NCBI RefSeq assembly: GCF_030815585.1
Contig: NZ_JAUSWY010000001.1
Coordinates: forward strand, 186,001 to 250,000
Source: Arthrobacter pascens
Lineage (GTDB): Bacteria; Actinomycetota; Actinomycetes; Actinomycetales; Micrococcaceae
Direction of reading: 5' to 3'
DNA: 64,000 nt
Both the position numbers and the translations under genes were made by a program. Of the stretch, positions 47,134-56,335 are shown one piece after another (the stretch's first letter is position 1; each line of letters begins with the position of its first letter). Under the pieces are notes generated by a model. It ran no database searches, was not told the origin of the DNA, and saw only the letters and a list, made by a program, of their open reading frames with translations.

Positions 47134-48363
47134 TCACGGGCGGCTCTGCGTCATGGCCTCTTCGAAGGCGGGCAGGCTGCGTTCGATCATGTCCTCGTTC
47201 GCAGTGAGGGACATCCGGAAGAAGCCCGGGGTCTCGAACAGTTGGCCCGGCAGCACGAATACATCCCGGCGGGCGAGCGATGCGGTGAACGCCTCGTCGT
47301 CCGGGATCGGCGTCGGGATGTAGAGGTAGAACGTTCCCTCCGGCCGCCGGACCCGGTAGCCCATGCTGCCGAGTGCTTGGGCCAGACGGTCCCGGCGGCG
47401 CTGCAGTTGGCCGACGTCGATGGAGAACTTCTCGAGCTCAGGAAGTGCATGCTGCAGGAGGCCGTTCGGGTACACCCAGCCCATGGCCACCTGCAGGCTG
47501 GTGATGGCGTGGCTCATCCCCTCCCCACGGGGCATGGTGGGTGGCAGTGCCAGGTAACCCACCCGCTCGCCAGGAGAGAGATGGGTCTTGCCGTAGGAGT
47601 AGGCCAGCAGCGTGTACGGATAGAACTCCGCCGGGCTGTGGAAGCGCAGGCCGTCGAACACGATCCGGTTGTAGGGCTCATCCGAGACGAGGTAGATCCG
47701 CCGCCCGATCCTGGCCGAGGCCGCGTCTAGCAGATCCGCCAGCCGGCGCAGCAGCTCGGGCGGGTAGATCCGTCCCGTGGGATTGTTGGGCGAATTGACG
47801 ATGACCACCCGGGTGCGCCCCGTAATGGCCGCATCGATGGCGTCGAGATCCAGGTCGAAGGTGATGGTGTTGATTTTCACCTTCACCGGCACGAGTCCCG
47901 CCTCGAGCACCAGCGGCTCATACAGGAACCATGGCGGCAGGCTGTATATGACCTCGTCGCCGGGATCAGCCACGGTCTTCAGGGCCAGCGCTATGGCGGC
48001 GAATCCCCCGGTGGTGAGGTAGATGTCCTCCGGCCGGAACGGCACGGCCAGCAGCCGGTGCAGGGATTCCGCAGCCGCCTCCCTGGTGGCTTCGTCGTTG
48101 GTCTGGTACGCGAACCACTGATCATGCCGCGGAATCAGGGCGTCCCGCAGCGCACGGACGTAGCGGTCCGCCGGCATCTGGTGCGGGTTGCCCAGCGTGA
48201 AGTCACAGGCGCCCGGCATGAGGTGGCGGCGGGCGTAGTCGGATTCGTTGAGGAAGGCGTCAATCCGCCTGAAGGATGGGATGGATGCCAGCCGCGCTGC
48301 GCGGTCCGACACCGCATCGTCGTGACCAGGAGAGGCCCCGGCTGTAACTGATGGATCGTTCAT
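47134..48363 (-). CDS. PLP-dependent class I/II aminotransferase
   Basis: A 409-residue fold-type I enzyme. Conserved residues are in NSPNNPTGRIYP (Asn), VSDEPYNRIVFDG (Asp, Tyr), YSYGKTHLSPGERVGYLALP (Schiff-base Lys) and GFFRMSLTANEDM (substrate Arg). An N-terminal segment FTLGNPHQMPADRYVRAL matches aspartate-aminotransferase-like proteins. The amino donor is unknown. The start is ATG 48363, with AGGGG upstream; the longer frame is spurious. It is a single gene, divergent from the hydrolase at 48641. Confidence 0.9.
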   Translation of the reverse strand: MNDPSVTAGASPGHDDAVSDRAARLASIPSFRRIDAFLNESDYARRHLMPGACDFTLGNPHQMPADRYVRALRDALIPRHDQWFAYQTNDEATREAAAESLHRLLAVPFRPEDIYLTTGGFAAIALALKTVADPGDEVIYSLPPWFLYEPLVLEAGLVPVKVKINTITFDLDLDAIDAAITGRTRVVIVNSPNNPTGRIYPPELLRRLADLLDAASARIGRRIYLVSDEPYNRIVFDGLRFHSPAEFYPYTLLAYSYGKTHLSPGERVGYLALPPTMPRGEGMSHAITSLQVAMGWVYPNGLLQHALPELEKFSIDVGQLQRRRDRLAQALGSMGYRVRRPEGTFYLYIPTPIPDDEAFTASLARRDVFVLPGQLFETPGFFRMSLTANEDMIERSLPAFEEAMTQSRP

Positions 48364-48522
48364 GTCAGCGCCCCTCTGCATGGCAGGTCGGATGGGCAGC
48401 ACGCTTCTGAGCCAGCGGAGGCTGTGGTGGGACCCATTGTGGACCGCCCCGCTGGTTGAAGTAAAGGCCTCGGTGACGGCAGCACATGCCGTGGCGCCAA
48501 GGGCGTGACGACGGCGGATAGC

Positions 48523-48536
48523 CCGCCATGTGGCGG
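48523..48536. promoter_or_regulatory. 14-bp palindrome in the 48.4-48.6 kb divergent gap
   Basis: CCGCCA-TG-TGGCGG is a perfect palindrome between the divergent aminotransferase and hydrolase genes. It could be an operator for either. Nothing else in the 277-base gap looks coding. Confidence 0.3.
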
Positions 48537-48640
48537 TTTGAGCGCGGCCCTTTGGGTGTTGCTGGCGGTTAGAATCGCTGAACGGAATGCCTAGGCTGAG
48601 TTCCAGGTCACAACGCGGTGACCAGCCACCAGGAGACACC

Positions 48641-49609
48641 ATGAAACCGATCCACAAAGCCCCGCCCTTTGATGTTGAGCTTGGCGCGACACTGACCGCC
48701 TTGGGGGATCTGCTCAACCCCACGCTGACACCGGACATGATCTCCGGGATGCGGGGCGCGCCGCTTACTTCGCCCATCGAGGAGCAGCTCGCAGGCCACG
48801 CCGTACGGCACGTTGAGCGGACCATCCCTGGCCCCGAAGGCGCCCCCGACCTGATTGTTTCCATCTTCTCCAGGATCGATCATGTCCCCGGCGGCCCCGG
48901 AATTTATCACACCCACGGCGGCGGCATGGTCATCGGGGACCGCTTCCTTGGAGCGGACATGCTCATCGAATGGGTCGAGCTCATGGACGCCGTCGCGGTA
49001 TCGGTTGAATACCGTCTCGCCCCTGAAAACCCGGACCCGGCCCCCGTGGGGGACTGCTATGCGGGACTCGTCTGGACGGCTGAGCACGCTGAAGAGCTCG
49101 GCTTCGACCCGGAGCGCCTCATCATCGCCGGGGCGAGTGCCGGCGGCGGGCTCGCCGCAGGAGTGGCCCTGATGGCGCGGGACAAGGGAGGTCCGGCTTT
49201 GGCTGGCCAGGTGCTGATTTGTCCCATGCTCGATGACCGCAACGAGACAGTGTCCAGCTACCAGATTGACGGCTTCGGGCTGTGGGACCGGACCAGCAAC
49301 GACACCGGCTGGGATGCATTGTTGGGACACCGGCGCAAGACGGCGGACGTGTCCATTTATGCGGCCCCGGCCCGGGCAACTGACCTGTCCAACCTGCCGC
49401 CCGCCTTCATCGACGCGGCCACTGCAGAAGTCTTCCGGGACGAGGTGGTTGCCTACGCCAGTGCCATCTGGGCTGTAGGAGGCGTCGCCGAACTGCACGT
49501 ATGGGCAGGCGGATTCCATGGTTTCGACATGATCGTGCCCCAGGCCGCGTTGTCGATCCAGGCGCGCGAGGTGCGGACCAAGTGGGTTCGCCGCATTCTC
49601 GGCGCGTGA
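48641..49609 (+). CDS. alpha/beta hydrolase of the hormone-sensitive-lipase family
   Basis: A 322-residue esterase-like protein. The HSL oxyanion motif is HTHGGGMVIGDR, the nucleophile serine is in GASAGGGLAAGVAL, and the catalytic Asp and His lie in ATAEVFRDEVVAYA and WAGGFHGFDMI. It likely cleaves small acyl esters or lactones. The ATG has AGGAG upstream. The PucR-type regulator follows on the same strand. Confidence 0.9.
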   Translation: MKPIHKAPPFDVELGATLTALGDLLNPTLTPDMISGMRGAPLTSPIEEQLAGHAVRHVERTIPGPEGAPDLIVSIFSRIDHVPGGPGIYHTHGGGMVIGDRFLGADMLIEWVELMDAVAVSVEYRLAPENPDPAPVGDCYAGLVWTAEHAEELGFDPERLIIAGASAGGGLAAGVALMARDKGGPALAGQVLICPMLDDRNETVSSYQIDGFGLWDRTSNDTGWDALLGHRRKTADVSIYAAPARATDLSNLPPAFIDAATAEVFRDEVVAYASAIWAVGGVAELHVWAGGFHGFDMIVPQAALSIQAREVRTKWVRRILGA

Positions 49610-49685
49610 CGCTCCTGGTGGTCGGGGCGACGAATGGTGGGCGGAGTAAAATTCGTCCCACAAGCTAATTCGACGAGCGGCAGAT

Positions 49686-50702
49686 ATGCAGGGATTGGTG
49701 TGGCGCCTCAAAGCGCTCGACCCTGAGGCCTCCGAAAGCCTTAAGGTGATTGCCTACTTTGACGCGCTCGTTGACGGACACGCCAGTGCCCAGGTTCTCC
49801 TGAGCGGGGCCGCGGTATTGAGTGGCTGTGCGGCAGGGTACGTCGCGGACGGGGGTTCCCTCCGCGTCGACGCCTCCGGCTCAAAAACCGGTTCCGGCGA
49901 ACCTGGCACCTGGCCCGGCCACGATTTCAGTGACGGCGGACGGGTGTGGATTGAGCGCACCGGCCAGGCCTTCGCCAACGATGAAATGATCCTCGAGCGC
50001 GTGGCCATCGCGCTCGGCATCTCCTTCGACCGCACCAGTCCGGTGGCCGCTACCCGCAGAGCTATCGAGACGATTATTGATGGCGCGGCACCCCTGGACA
50101 GGCGGATGGATGCTGCCGCCATGCTTCGCCTCGACCGTGGGAAGAGCTACCGGGTGGTTGCCGTCCCGGCATCCACGGACCTGCCGGGACCAAGTGCGGT
50201 GGTCTACACCGGGGTTGGTCCCGTGCGGGCGGCCGTACTCCGGCTGTCCGGAGCAGAGCCCTCCGGCACCCCGTCTGACTCCCGCTCGGGCGTTGGCCTG
50301 GCCACGGTGCCCAGCGCGCTCGACCGGTCATGGGCATCGGCCCTCCTCGCACTGCGGCTGAGCAGTCCCCAGCATCCGCGGCAGCTGGCTGATGACCTGG
50401 GCAGCCTTTTGGTGTTTGCCGGGCTTGCCGATTCATCCGGGCTCGAAACCCCTGACCTCACGGCGCTGAAACAGCTTCTGAAATTGCAGCCCAAAGCGCT
50501 GGCGCTCCTTGAGTCCGTTGCCGCAACGAACAGCCTGCGGGCCGTCGCCGAAGAGGTCGGCCTGCACCACTCCACTGTGCAGAGCCGGGCGGTTGACTAC
50601 TCGACGGCGCTGGGGTTCGACATCCGCACAGCGCCGGGACGCGTGCGCTTGTCACTGGTACTGACGCTGCTCAGGCTCTCCACCACCACGTTCGGTCAGT
50701 AA
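49686..50702 (+). CDS. PucR/CdaR-type HTH regulator
   Basis: A 338-residue protein. The C-terminal 60 residues are a PucR-type helix-turn-helix (ATNSLRAVAEEVGLHHSTVQ, then SRAVDYSTALGFD). The front part looks like a GAF-like ligand domain without a clear signature. Regulators with this tail control purine, sugar-acid or ester catabolic genes. It lies 76 bases after the hydrolase and may control it. Transcription would end in the large palindrome at 50715-50781. Confidence 0.75.
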   Translation: MQGLVWRLKALDPEASESLKVIAYFDALVDGHASAQVLLSGAAVLSGCAAGYVADGGSLRVDASGSKTGSGEPGTWPGHDFSDGGRVWIERTGQAFANDEMILERVAIALGISFDRTSPVAATRRAIETIIDGAAPLDRRMDAAAMLRLDRGKSYRVVAVPASTDLPGPSAVVYTGVGPVRAAVLRLSGAEPSGTPSDSRSGVGLATVPSALDRSWASALLALRLSSPQHPRQLADDLGSLLVFAGLADSSGLETPDLTALKQLLKLQPKALALLESVAATNSLRAVAEEVGLHHSTVQSRAVDYSTALGFDIRTAPGRVRLSLVLTLLRLSTTTFGQ

Positions 50703-50714
50703 CCACCCCGTTGC

Positions 50715-50781
50715 CCGCGCGAACTGGCAGCTAATCCCCTCAAATTTGGATTTTGAGGGCATTAGCTGCCAGTTCGCGCGG
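50715..50781. repeat. 67-bp palindrome between convergent genes (REP-like/bidirectional terminator)
   Basis: Two 30-base arms match with one mismatch around a seven-base loop. Each arm contains GCGCGAACTGGCAGCTAAT. The element sits 12 bases after the PucR-type stop and 21 before the GntR stop, so it can terminate both transcripts. The length and the near-perfect symmetry are greater than needed for a terminator, so a dispersed repeat family is likely. Confidence 0.8.
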
Positions 50782-50802
50782 TCAGGTCCGCACAGTGGGG
50801 GT

Positions 50803-51534
50803 TCAGGCCAACCGGGCGATGCTTCTTCGGCTGGGGCGGGCCGCTGTGCCGTCGGAAAAGAGTTCGGGAGTGGACGCCTGAATCCTCTTGACGTCCTCGA
50901 ATACACCGCGGAGGTGAAAGCGGAGGGAACTGTCGGCGTCCATCAGGTTGTTGGCTTCGAGGGCATCCACCACAGCTGTGTGCTGTTCTATGAGTGTGGA
51001 AATCGGCCGCGTATCTATCAGGCTCAGTCGGCGCGCCCGGTCCAGATGCGCCTTGGCTGAGTTGACGGCTGCCCAGGCCGATTCGTGCCCGGCCAGCCGG
51101 AGGAGTTCGCGGTGGAAATCCTCGTCCAGGCGGAAGAACTCCTCCACGTCCCCGCTGGAGTCAGCGTCCGTCTGGCTTTGGAGGATTTCCCGGAGTCCCG
51201 CAATGCCGGCATCGTCCACAACGGCATCGCGCAGGGACGCGCATTCGATGGCCTCGCGGACAAACTGCGCTTCCGAGACCCGGACCAGATCCACGAGCGA
51301 GACAAACGAACCAATCTGCGGAAAGACCTGAACCAGTCCCTCTTCGCGCAGCAGAATCAGGCTTTCCCGCACGGGTGTCCGGCTCACGCCCAGTTCCTGC
51401 GCAAGCTCGTTTTCGGACAGCGGTTCACCGGGGGAAAGCTGCAGGGAAATGATGCGTCGCCGGAGCGTTTCCAGCGTCTGGTCCCGTACGGACAGTCGGG
51501 GTGCTTTTCCGGTGCCGCTTTTATCCGTTGCCAT
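50803..51534 (-). CDS. GntR-family (FadR-type) regulator
   Basis: A 243-residue regulator with the GntR winged helix (LSENELAQELGVSRTPVRES) and a helical FCD effector domain with metal-binding type His/Asp positions (DEDFHRELLRLAGH; IEQHTAVVDALEANN). It is divergent from the sugar-acid operon that starts 149 bases away and is its likely repressor, with a hexonate such as mannonate or gulonate as inducer by analogy with UxuR/ExuR-type FCD proteins. Confidence 0.93.
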   Translation of the reverse strand: MATDKSGTGKAPRLSVRDQTLETLRRRIISLQLSPGEPLSENELAQELGVSRTPVRESLILLREEGLVQVFPQIGSFVSLVDLVRVSEAQFVREAIECASLRDAVVDDAGIAGLREILQSQTDADSSGDVEEFFRLDEDFHRELLRLAGHESAWAAVNSAKAHLDRARRLSLIDTRPISTLIEQHTAVVDALEANNLMDADSSLRFHLRGVFEDVKRIQASTPELFSDGTAARPSRRSIARLA

Positions 51535-51552
51535 GCTTCCAGTCTATTACCC

Positions 51553-51587
51553 TTGACACACTAGAATGGTAGTGCTTGTATGGTAGT
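51553..51587 (+). promoter_or_regulatory. promoter with direct repeats upstream of the sugar-acid operon
   Basis: TTGACA (51553-51558) is a good -35 element; TTGTAT, 17 bases later, is the best-spaced -10. Two direct repeats ATGGTAGT (51567-51574 and 51580-51587) overlap the promoter and would suit GntR repressor binding. The region is shared with the divergent gntR. Confidence 0.5.
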
Positions 51588-51682
51588 AGTAAAAACGAGT
51601 CGGCACCCATACAGAAGTTAGTGCCGGCCTCCTGAGCTTCAACTCTCCCCTTCGTTTTTCATCGCCTGCAAAGGAGCAACTG

Positions 51683-53065
51683 ATGACCGAGAGCATCGCG
51701 CCACCCACTACCAAGGTGGAGCCCAAGCCAACCCGCGAGTTGGCGAAGGTCGCCGTCTCCGGCTGGCTTGGAACCGCCATGGAATTCATGGACTTCCAGC
51801 TCTACTCCCTGGCCGCCGCCATAGTCTTCAACAAGATCTTCTTCCCCGAGGTGAGCCCGGTCATCGGCCTCATCGCCGCGATGGCCACCTACGGAGTGGG
51901 CTATGTTGCCCGCCTCGTGGGCGCCATCTATTTCGGCCGCATGGGTGACAGGATCGGCCGCAAGAAGGTCCTGTTCATCACCATCGCCCTCATGGGCGCC
52001 TCAACCACCCTCATCGGCGTTCTGCCCACCTATGCAATGATAGGCATCTGGGCACCGATCATGCTCGTCGCCCTGCGCCTTATCCAGGGCTTCGGTGCCG
52101 GCGCCGAAATCGCAGGTGCCACCGTGATGCTCGCCGAGTTCGCTCCGGCACGGCGGCGCGGCCTGATCTCCTCGCTCGTCTGCCTCGGCACCAACTCCGG
52201 CACGCTGGCAGCCTCCGCGTTGTGGGCCATCCTGGTCAGCGTCCTCCCCGAGGATCAGCTGCTCAGCTGGGGCTGGCGCATCCCGTTCCTGGCCAGCTTC
52301 GTGCTGATGATCTTCGCGGTCTGGATCCGCCGCTCCCTCAAGGAGAGCCCGGTCTTCGAACAGCGCGAGGACGTGGTGGACGGCGTTGCGCTGTCCAAGA
52401 AGGAAATTGCTAAGGCTGCTGAGCTGGCAGGCACCAGCACCATCGAAGCTGCACTGCACCAGCGCAAGGGCAAGGCGTTCCTGATCGCCCTCGGCCTCCG
52501 CTTCGGCCAGGCCGGCAACTCCGGCCTCGTCCAGACCTTCCTCATCGGCTACCTGGCAACCGTCCTGCTGGTGGACAAGAGCGTCGGCACCACGGCCATT
52601 GTTTACGGCTCCCTGCTGGGCTTCATCACCATCCCCATCATGGGTATCCTCGGTGACCGCTTCGGCCGCAAACCTCTATACCTCGTACTGAGCGCCCTGA
52701 CCGCACTGTTCGCCGTTCCTATGATGATGATGGTCACCAGCGGCAACACCACCGTCATCACCATCGCCATCGTGCTCGGCCTGAACCTGGGTGTGCTGAG
52801 CCTGTTCGCCATGGAAAGCGTCACCATGGCCGAGTTCTTCGGAGCCCGCACCCGCTTCACCCAGCTGGCGCTGGCCAAGGAAATCGGCGGCATCCTTGCC
52901 ACGGCCATCGGTCCGCTGCTTGCCGCCACGCTCACCGCCGTCACCGGACACTGGTGGCCGCTGGCCGCGATGCTGGTCGGCTACTCCCTGATCACGCTGG
53001 TCTCCGCTGCAGTCGGCCCCGAGGTCCGCGGCCGCGACATGGTCCGGCTTGAGGACGCGGTATGA
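51683..53065 (+). CDS. MFS transporter, metabolite:H+ symporter (MHS) family
   Basis: A 460-residue 12-helix carrier. The MFS signature GRMGDRIGRKKVLFITIALMG follows helix 2-3, with a second copy LGDRFGRKPLYLVL after helix 8. The MHS family imports organic acids such as shikimate, citrate and sugar acids. The gene begins with AGGAG at a correct distance. It opens the GntR-controlled operon and overlaps the dehydrogenase gene by four bases, so the substrate should be the sugar acid degraded by the following enzymes. Confidence 0.93.
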   Translation: MTESIAPPTTKVEPKPTRELAKVAVSGWLGTAMEFMDFQLYSLAAAIVFNKIFFPEVSPVIGLIAAMATYGVGYVARLVGAIYFGRMGDRIGRKKVLFITIALMGASTTLIGVLPTYAMIGIWAPIMLVALRLIQGFGAGAEIAGATVMLAEFAPARRRGLISSLVCLGTNSGTLAASALWAILVSVLPEDQLLSWGWRIPFLASFVLMIFAVWIRRSLKESPVFEQREDVVDGVALSKKEIAKAAELAGTSTIEAALHQRKGKAFLIALGLRFGQAGNSGLVQTFLIGYLATVLLVDKSVGTTAIVYGSLLGFITIPIMGILGDRFGRKPLYLVLSALTALFAVPMMMMVTSGNTTVITIAIVLGLNLGVLSLFAMESVTMAEFFGARTRFTQLALAKEIGGILATAIGPLLAATLTAVTGHWWPLAAMLVGYSLITLVSAAVGPEVRGRDMVRLEDAV

Positions 53066-54087
53066 AAGCCGTCGTTGTCCACGGACCAAACGATCTGCGC
53101 ATCGATGAACGGCCCGAACCCGTTGCCGGCCCCGGCGAGGTGGTGCTCGACGTCGAATGGGGCGGTATCTGCGGCTCTGACCTTTCGTACTGGCGCCACG
53201 GCGCTTCGGGGACTGCGGCGCTGAAGTCGCCGCTGGTCCTCGGCCACGAGGTGGCCGGCCGGATCGCCCGGTTGGGCGCCGGAGTGCAGAACCTCGACGT
53301 CGGCCAGCCGGTCACCGTGCACCCTGCAGAACTGGTGGGGGACGGCACCATGCCGGAACGGCTCAAAGGAAGGACCAATCTCTACCCGAGCGTCCGGTAC
53401 TTCGGTTCGGCGGCCTTCGATCCGCACACCGACGGCGGATTCAGCGAACGCAAGGCAGTCCGGGCCTCACAGGTCCGGCCGCTGCCGGAAGGTGTTGACA
53501 CCCTGCGCGGCGCGCTCGCCGAACCGCTCGCCGTCGCCATGCACGCGGTGGGAAGAGCGGGATCCCTCGCCGGCCGGGACGTCCTGGTCAACGGTGCCGG
53601 ACCGATCGGCTCGCTGGTTGTCGCTGCGGCCAAGTACGCAGGGGCCAGGACGGTGATCGCCGCGGACATCAGCGAGGCGTCGCTGCGGATCGCCAAGGCC
53701 ATGGGCGCCGATGAGCTCCTGAACGTCTCCGGCGGCGGCGCCCTCCCGGAGGACATGGAACTGGTATTTGAGGCTACCGGCATCCCCGGCGTGCTGGGCG
53801 GTGTCCTTCGTGCAACTGCCCGCGGCGGAATCCTGGTCCAGGTGGGCAACCTGCCCGGCGCTCCGGCTCCAGCGGCGTTGGGAGACCTGGTGACGCGCGA
53901 GATCACGTGGATCGGCTCCTACCGGTTCGTGGACGAGATCAGTGACGCCCTCCGCGCCATGGCCGATGGCCTCGACGTCTCCCCGGTCATCACGCACAAG
54001 TTCGGGATCGACCAGGCCGCGGAGGCGATGCGCGTCTCGGCGGATCCGGCTTCCGGCAGCAGCAAGGTCATGCTGAAGCTCAGCTGA
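53062..54087 (+). CDS. zinc-type dehydrogenase, L-idonate/L-gulonate 5-dehydrogenase-like (RspB/IdnD)
   Basis: A 341-residue medium-chain dehydrogenase. The catalytic zinc site is GGICGSDLSYWRHG (Cys) and LGHEVAG (His, Glu); the Rossmann motif is VNGAGPIGSLVVAAAK. The segment FGSAAFDPHTDGGFSE matches IdnD-type enzymes. The four-cysteine structural zinc lobe is missing: the stretch HPAELVGDGTMPERLKG has no cysteine. With ManD next door, the likely reaction is oxidation of L-gulonate (or L-idonate) to fructuronate (or 5-ketogluconate), as for E. coli RspB. Confidence 0.88.
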   Translation: MKAVVVHGPNDLRIDERPEPVAGPGEVVLDVEWGGICGSDLSYWRHGASGTAALKSPLVLGHEVAGRIARLGAGVQNLDVGQPVTVHPAELVGDGTMPERLKGRTNLYPSVRYFGSAAFDPHTDGGFSERKAVRASQVRPLPEGVDTLRGALAEPLAVAMHAVGRAGSLAGRDVLVNGAGPIGSLVVAAAKYAGARTVIAADISEASLRIAKAMGADELLNVSGGGALPEDMELVFEATGIPGVLGGVLRATARGGILVQVGNLPGAPAPAALGDLVTREITWIGSYRFVDEISDALRAMADGLDVSPVITHKFGIDQAAEAMRVSADPASGSSKVMLKLS

Positions 54088-54155
54088 GCGTCCAACTAAT
54101 GACCGCCCCAACTGCGACCTACTTGAACATTTCCACTCACCTAAGGACCTAACCA

Positions 54156-55367
54156 GTGAAGATCACCGACGCACGGGTGGTGGTTTCGTCGCCCGGACGG
54201 AACTACGTGACGCTCGTTATTGAAACCGAGGACGGCATCACGGGCATCGGCGACGCCACCCTCAACGGCCGCGAGCTGGCAGTAGCGTCATACCTGTCCG
54301 AGCACCTGTGCCCATTGCTGATCGGCCGCGATGCCCGCCGGATCGAGGACGCCTGGCAGTACTTCTACAAGGGTGCCTACTGGCGCCGCGGACCGGTGAC
54401 CATGACCGCGATCGCCGCTATCGACGTCGCGCTGTGGGACATCAAGGGCAAGGCCGCCGGGATGCCGGTGTATGAACTGCTGGGCGGCGCGGCCCGCGAG
54501 GGCGTGATGGTCTACGGGCACGCCAGCGGATCCACGCTGGAGGACCTCAGCGCCGACTTCCAGCACCACCTGGACCTCGGTTACAAGGCGATCCGGGCGC
54601 AGGCGGCCGTTCCGGGGCTGGAGAAAACCTACGGGATCGCACCGGTGGACGGCAGGACGTACGAACCTGCCAGCGGCAACGTTCCGCAGGAGGACGTGTG
54701 GGAAACCACTGCCTACCTCGACTTCGCGCCAAAGATGCTGGCGCATGTCCGCGAGGAGTTCGGCTACGGCGTCCACGTCCTGCACGATGTCCACCACCGG
54801 CTGACTCCGATCGAGGCCGGCCGGCTGGGCGCGTCCCTGGAACAGTACCGCCCGTTCTGGATAGAGGATCCGACGCCGGCCGAAGACCAGTCCGCGTTCC
54901 GCCTGATCCGCCAGCACACCACCACGCCCATCGCTGTGGGCGAGGTGTTCAATTCGATCTGGGACTGCCAGCAGCTGATCACCGAACGCCTGATCGACTA
55001 CATCCGCACCTCCGTCTCGCACGCCGGAGGCATCACCCACCTGCGCCGGATCTTCTCCTTGGCCGACCTGTACGGGATCCGCTCGGGTTCGCACGGGGCG
55101 GGTGACCTTTCGCCGGTGTCCTTCGCGGCGGCGCTGCACGTGGACATGAGCATCCCCAACTTCGGTATCCAGGAATACATGGGCCACCGGGACCCGGCCA
55201 ACGAGGTGTTCAAGACCTCCTACACCTTCACGGACGGCTACATGCACCCCGGAGAGGCCCCCGGCCTGGGCGTGGAATTCAACGAGGAAGCAGCCGCGTT
55301 CTTCCCATTCGATCCCAAGTACCTGCCCATCAACCGCCGGCTCGACGGATCGGTGCATGACTGGTGA
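54156..55367 (+). CDS. manD: D-mannonate dehydratase, ManD/RspA type
   Basis: A 403-residue enolase-superfamily enzyme that dehydrates D-mannonate to 2-keto-3-deoxy-D-gluconate. The start [20 protein letters not shown] and segments [52 protein letters not shown] and [11 protein letters not shown] carry the metal ligands and acid/base residues of the ManD subgroup. It starts at GTG 54156 with AAGGACC. Some ManD proteins also act slowly on D-gluconate. It feeds KdgK, whose GTG start overlaps its stop. Confidence 0.93.
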   Translation: MKITDARVVVSSPGRNYVTLVIETEDGITGIGDATLNGRELAVASYLSEHLCPLLIGRDARRIEDAWQYFYKGAYWRRGPVTMTAIAAIDVALWDIKGKAAGMPVYELLGGAAREGVMVYGHASGSTLEDLSADFQHHLDLGYKAIRAQAAVPGLEKTYGIAPVDGRTYEPASGNVPQEDVWETTAYLDFAPKMLAHVREEFGYGVHVLHDVHHRLTPIEAGRLGASLEQYRPFWIEDPTPAEDQSAFRLIRQHTTTPIAVGEVFNSIWDCQQLITERLIDYIRTSVSHAGGITHLRRIFSLADLYGIRSGSHGAGDLSPVSFAAALHVDMSIPNFGIQEYMGHRDPANEVFKTSYTFTDGYMHPGEAPGLGVEFNEEAAAFFPFDPKYLPINRRLDGSVHDW

Positions 55368-56335
55368 GCAAATCAACGCAACAGAATCAGCCGTTCGACG
55401 TCGTCGTCATGGGGGAGATCCTGCTGGAGGTGGCCACCGACCTGCCCTTCGGCCACGGCGTTCCGGCCCAGCTCGGTATCTCCGGCGATGCGTTGAACGT
55501 CGCCGCTGCTGCGGCGGCGGCCGGCGCCCGCGTGGGGCTGCTGTCAGTACTGCCCGACGACGACCTCGGCCAGGCGATCGCGGCCAGGATCCGGGAACTC
55601 GGCATTTCCGGCGAACTGCTCAAGTTCAGGACCGGCCAGCAGGGTGTGTACCTGGTCCACAGCGACCCGGACGGGCAGCGCGAATTTTCCTACGCCCGCT
55701 CAGGCAGCGTGGGCTCGACGCTTGACCCCGACGACGTTGACGCCACCGTCTTCTCGGCCGCCGGCGCCGTGGTGGCGGGCGGTATCGCGTGCGCCATTTC
55801 GGAATCGTCCCGAGCTGCGGTCCTGAAGGCTGCGGCGCTGGCCAGACGCTTCGTGTTCGATCCGAACTTCCGCCCCCGGCTGACGTCCGTGGAGGATGCG
55901 ACGGCGGCACTCCTGCAGATCGCACCGCGAAGCTACCTGGTCACCCCGTCGTTTCCCGGCGAAACGTCTGCGCTCCTGGGCTGCGCCACGCCGCAGGAGG
56001 CTGCCGCCAAGCTCCGTGGCCTCGGCGCAGTGAACGTGGCCGTGACCTGCGGGGCAGAGGGAATCCAGCTTGAAGGTGACCAGCTTTCGTCCTGGGTTGC
56101 CGCAATTCCTGCCCCGTCAGTGGTGGACCAGACAGGCGCGGGTGACGCCTTCGTGGGCACATTGACGGCCCGGATGGTGCTGGGGGACAGCTTCCCCGTG
56201 GCTGCCCGGTACGGCGCCGCCGCCGCTTCGCTGGTTGTCGGCGGCAAGGGCGGAACCGGCTTCATCCCCACCTTTGACCAGACCCGCGCGCACGCCAGCG
56301 GAGCCCCGGAAGGAGCGCAGCCATCGCACGCCTAA
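55364..56335 (+). CDS. kdgK: 2-keto-3-deoxygluconate kinase (PfkB family)
   Basis: A 323-residue ribokinase-fold enzyme that makes KDPG from 2-keto-3-deoxygluconate. The PfkB signature [17 protein letters not shown] includes the catalytic Asp; the N-terminal [14 protein letters not shown] and the Gly-rich [20 protein letters not shown] are typical. It starts at GTG 55364 in the ManD stop. Its C-terminal end overlaps the likely start region of uxuB. Substrate is inferred from its place between ManD and Eda. Confidence 0.92.
   Translation: MSKSTQQNQPFDVVVMGEILLEVATDLPFGHGVPAQLGISGDALNVAAAAAAAGARVGLLSVLPDDDLGQAIAARIRELGISGELLKFRTGQQGVYLVHSDPDGQREFSYARSGSVGSTLDPDDVDATVFSAAGAVVAGGIACAISESSRAAVLKAAALARRFVFDPNFRPRLTSVEDATAALLQIAPRSYLVTPSFPGETSALLGCATPQEAAAKLRGLGAVNVAVTCGAEGIQLEGDQLSSWVAAIPAPSVVDQTGAGDAFVGTLTARMVLGDSFPVAARYGAAAASLVVGGKGGTGFIPTFDQTRAHASGAPEGAQPSHA

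Noticed and set aside
54288..55376. 362-codon minus-strand frame opposite manD
   Set aside because: Antisense shadow; manD on the plus strand is complete.
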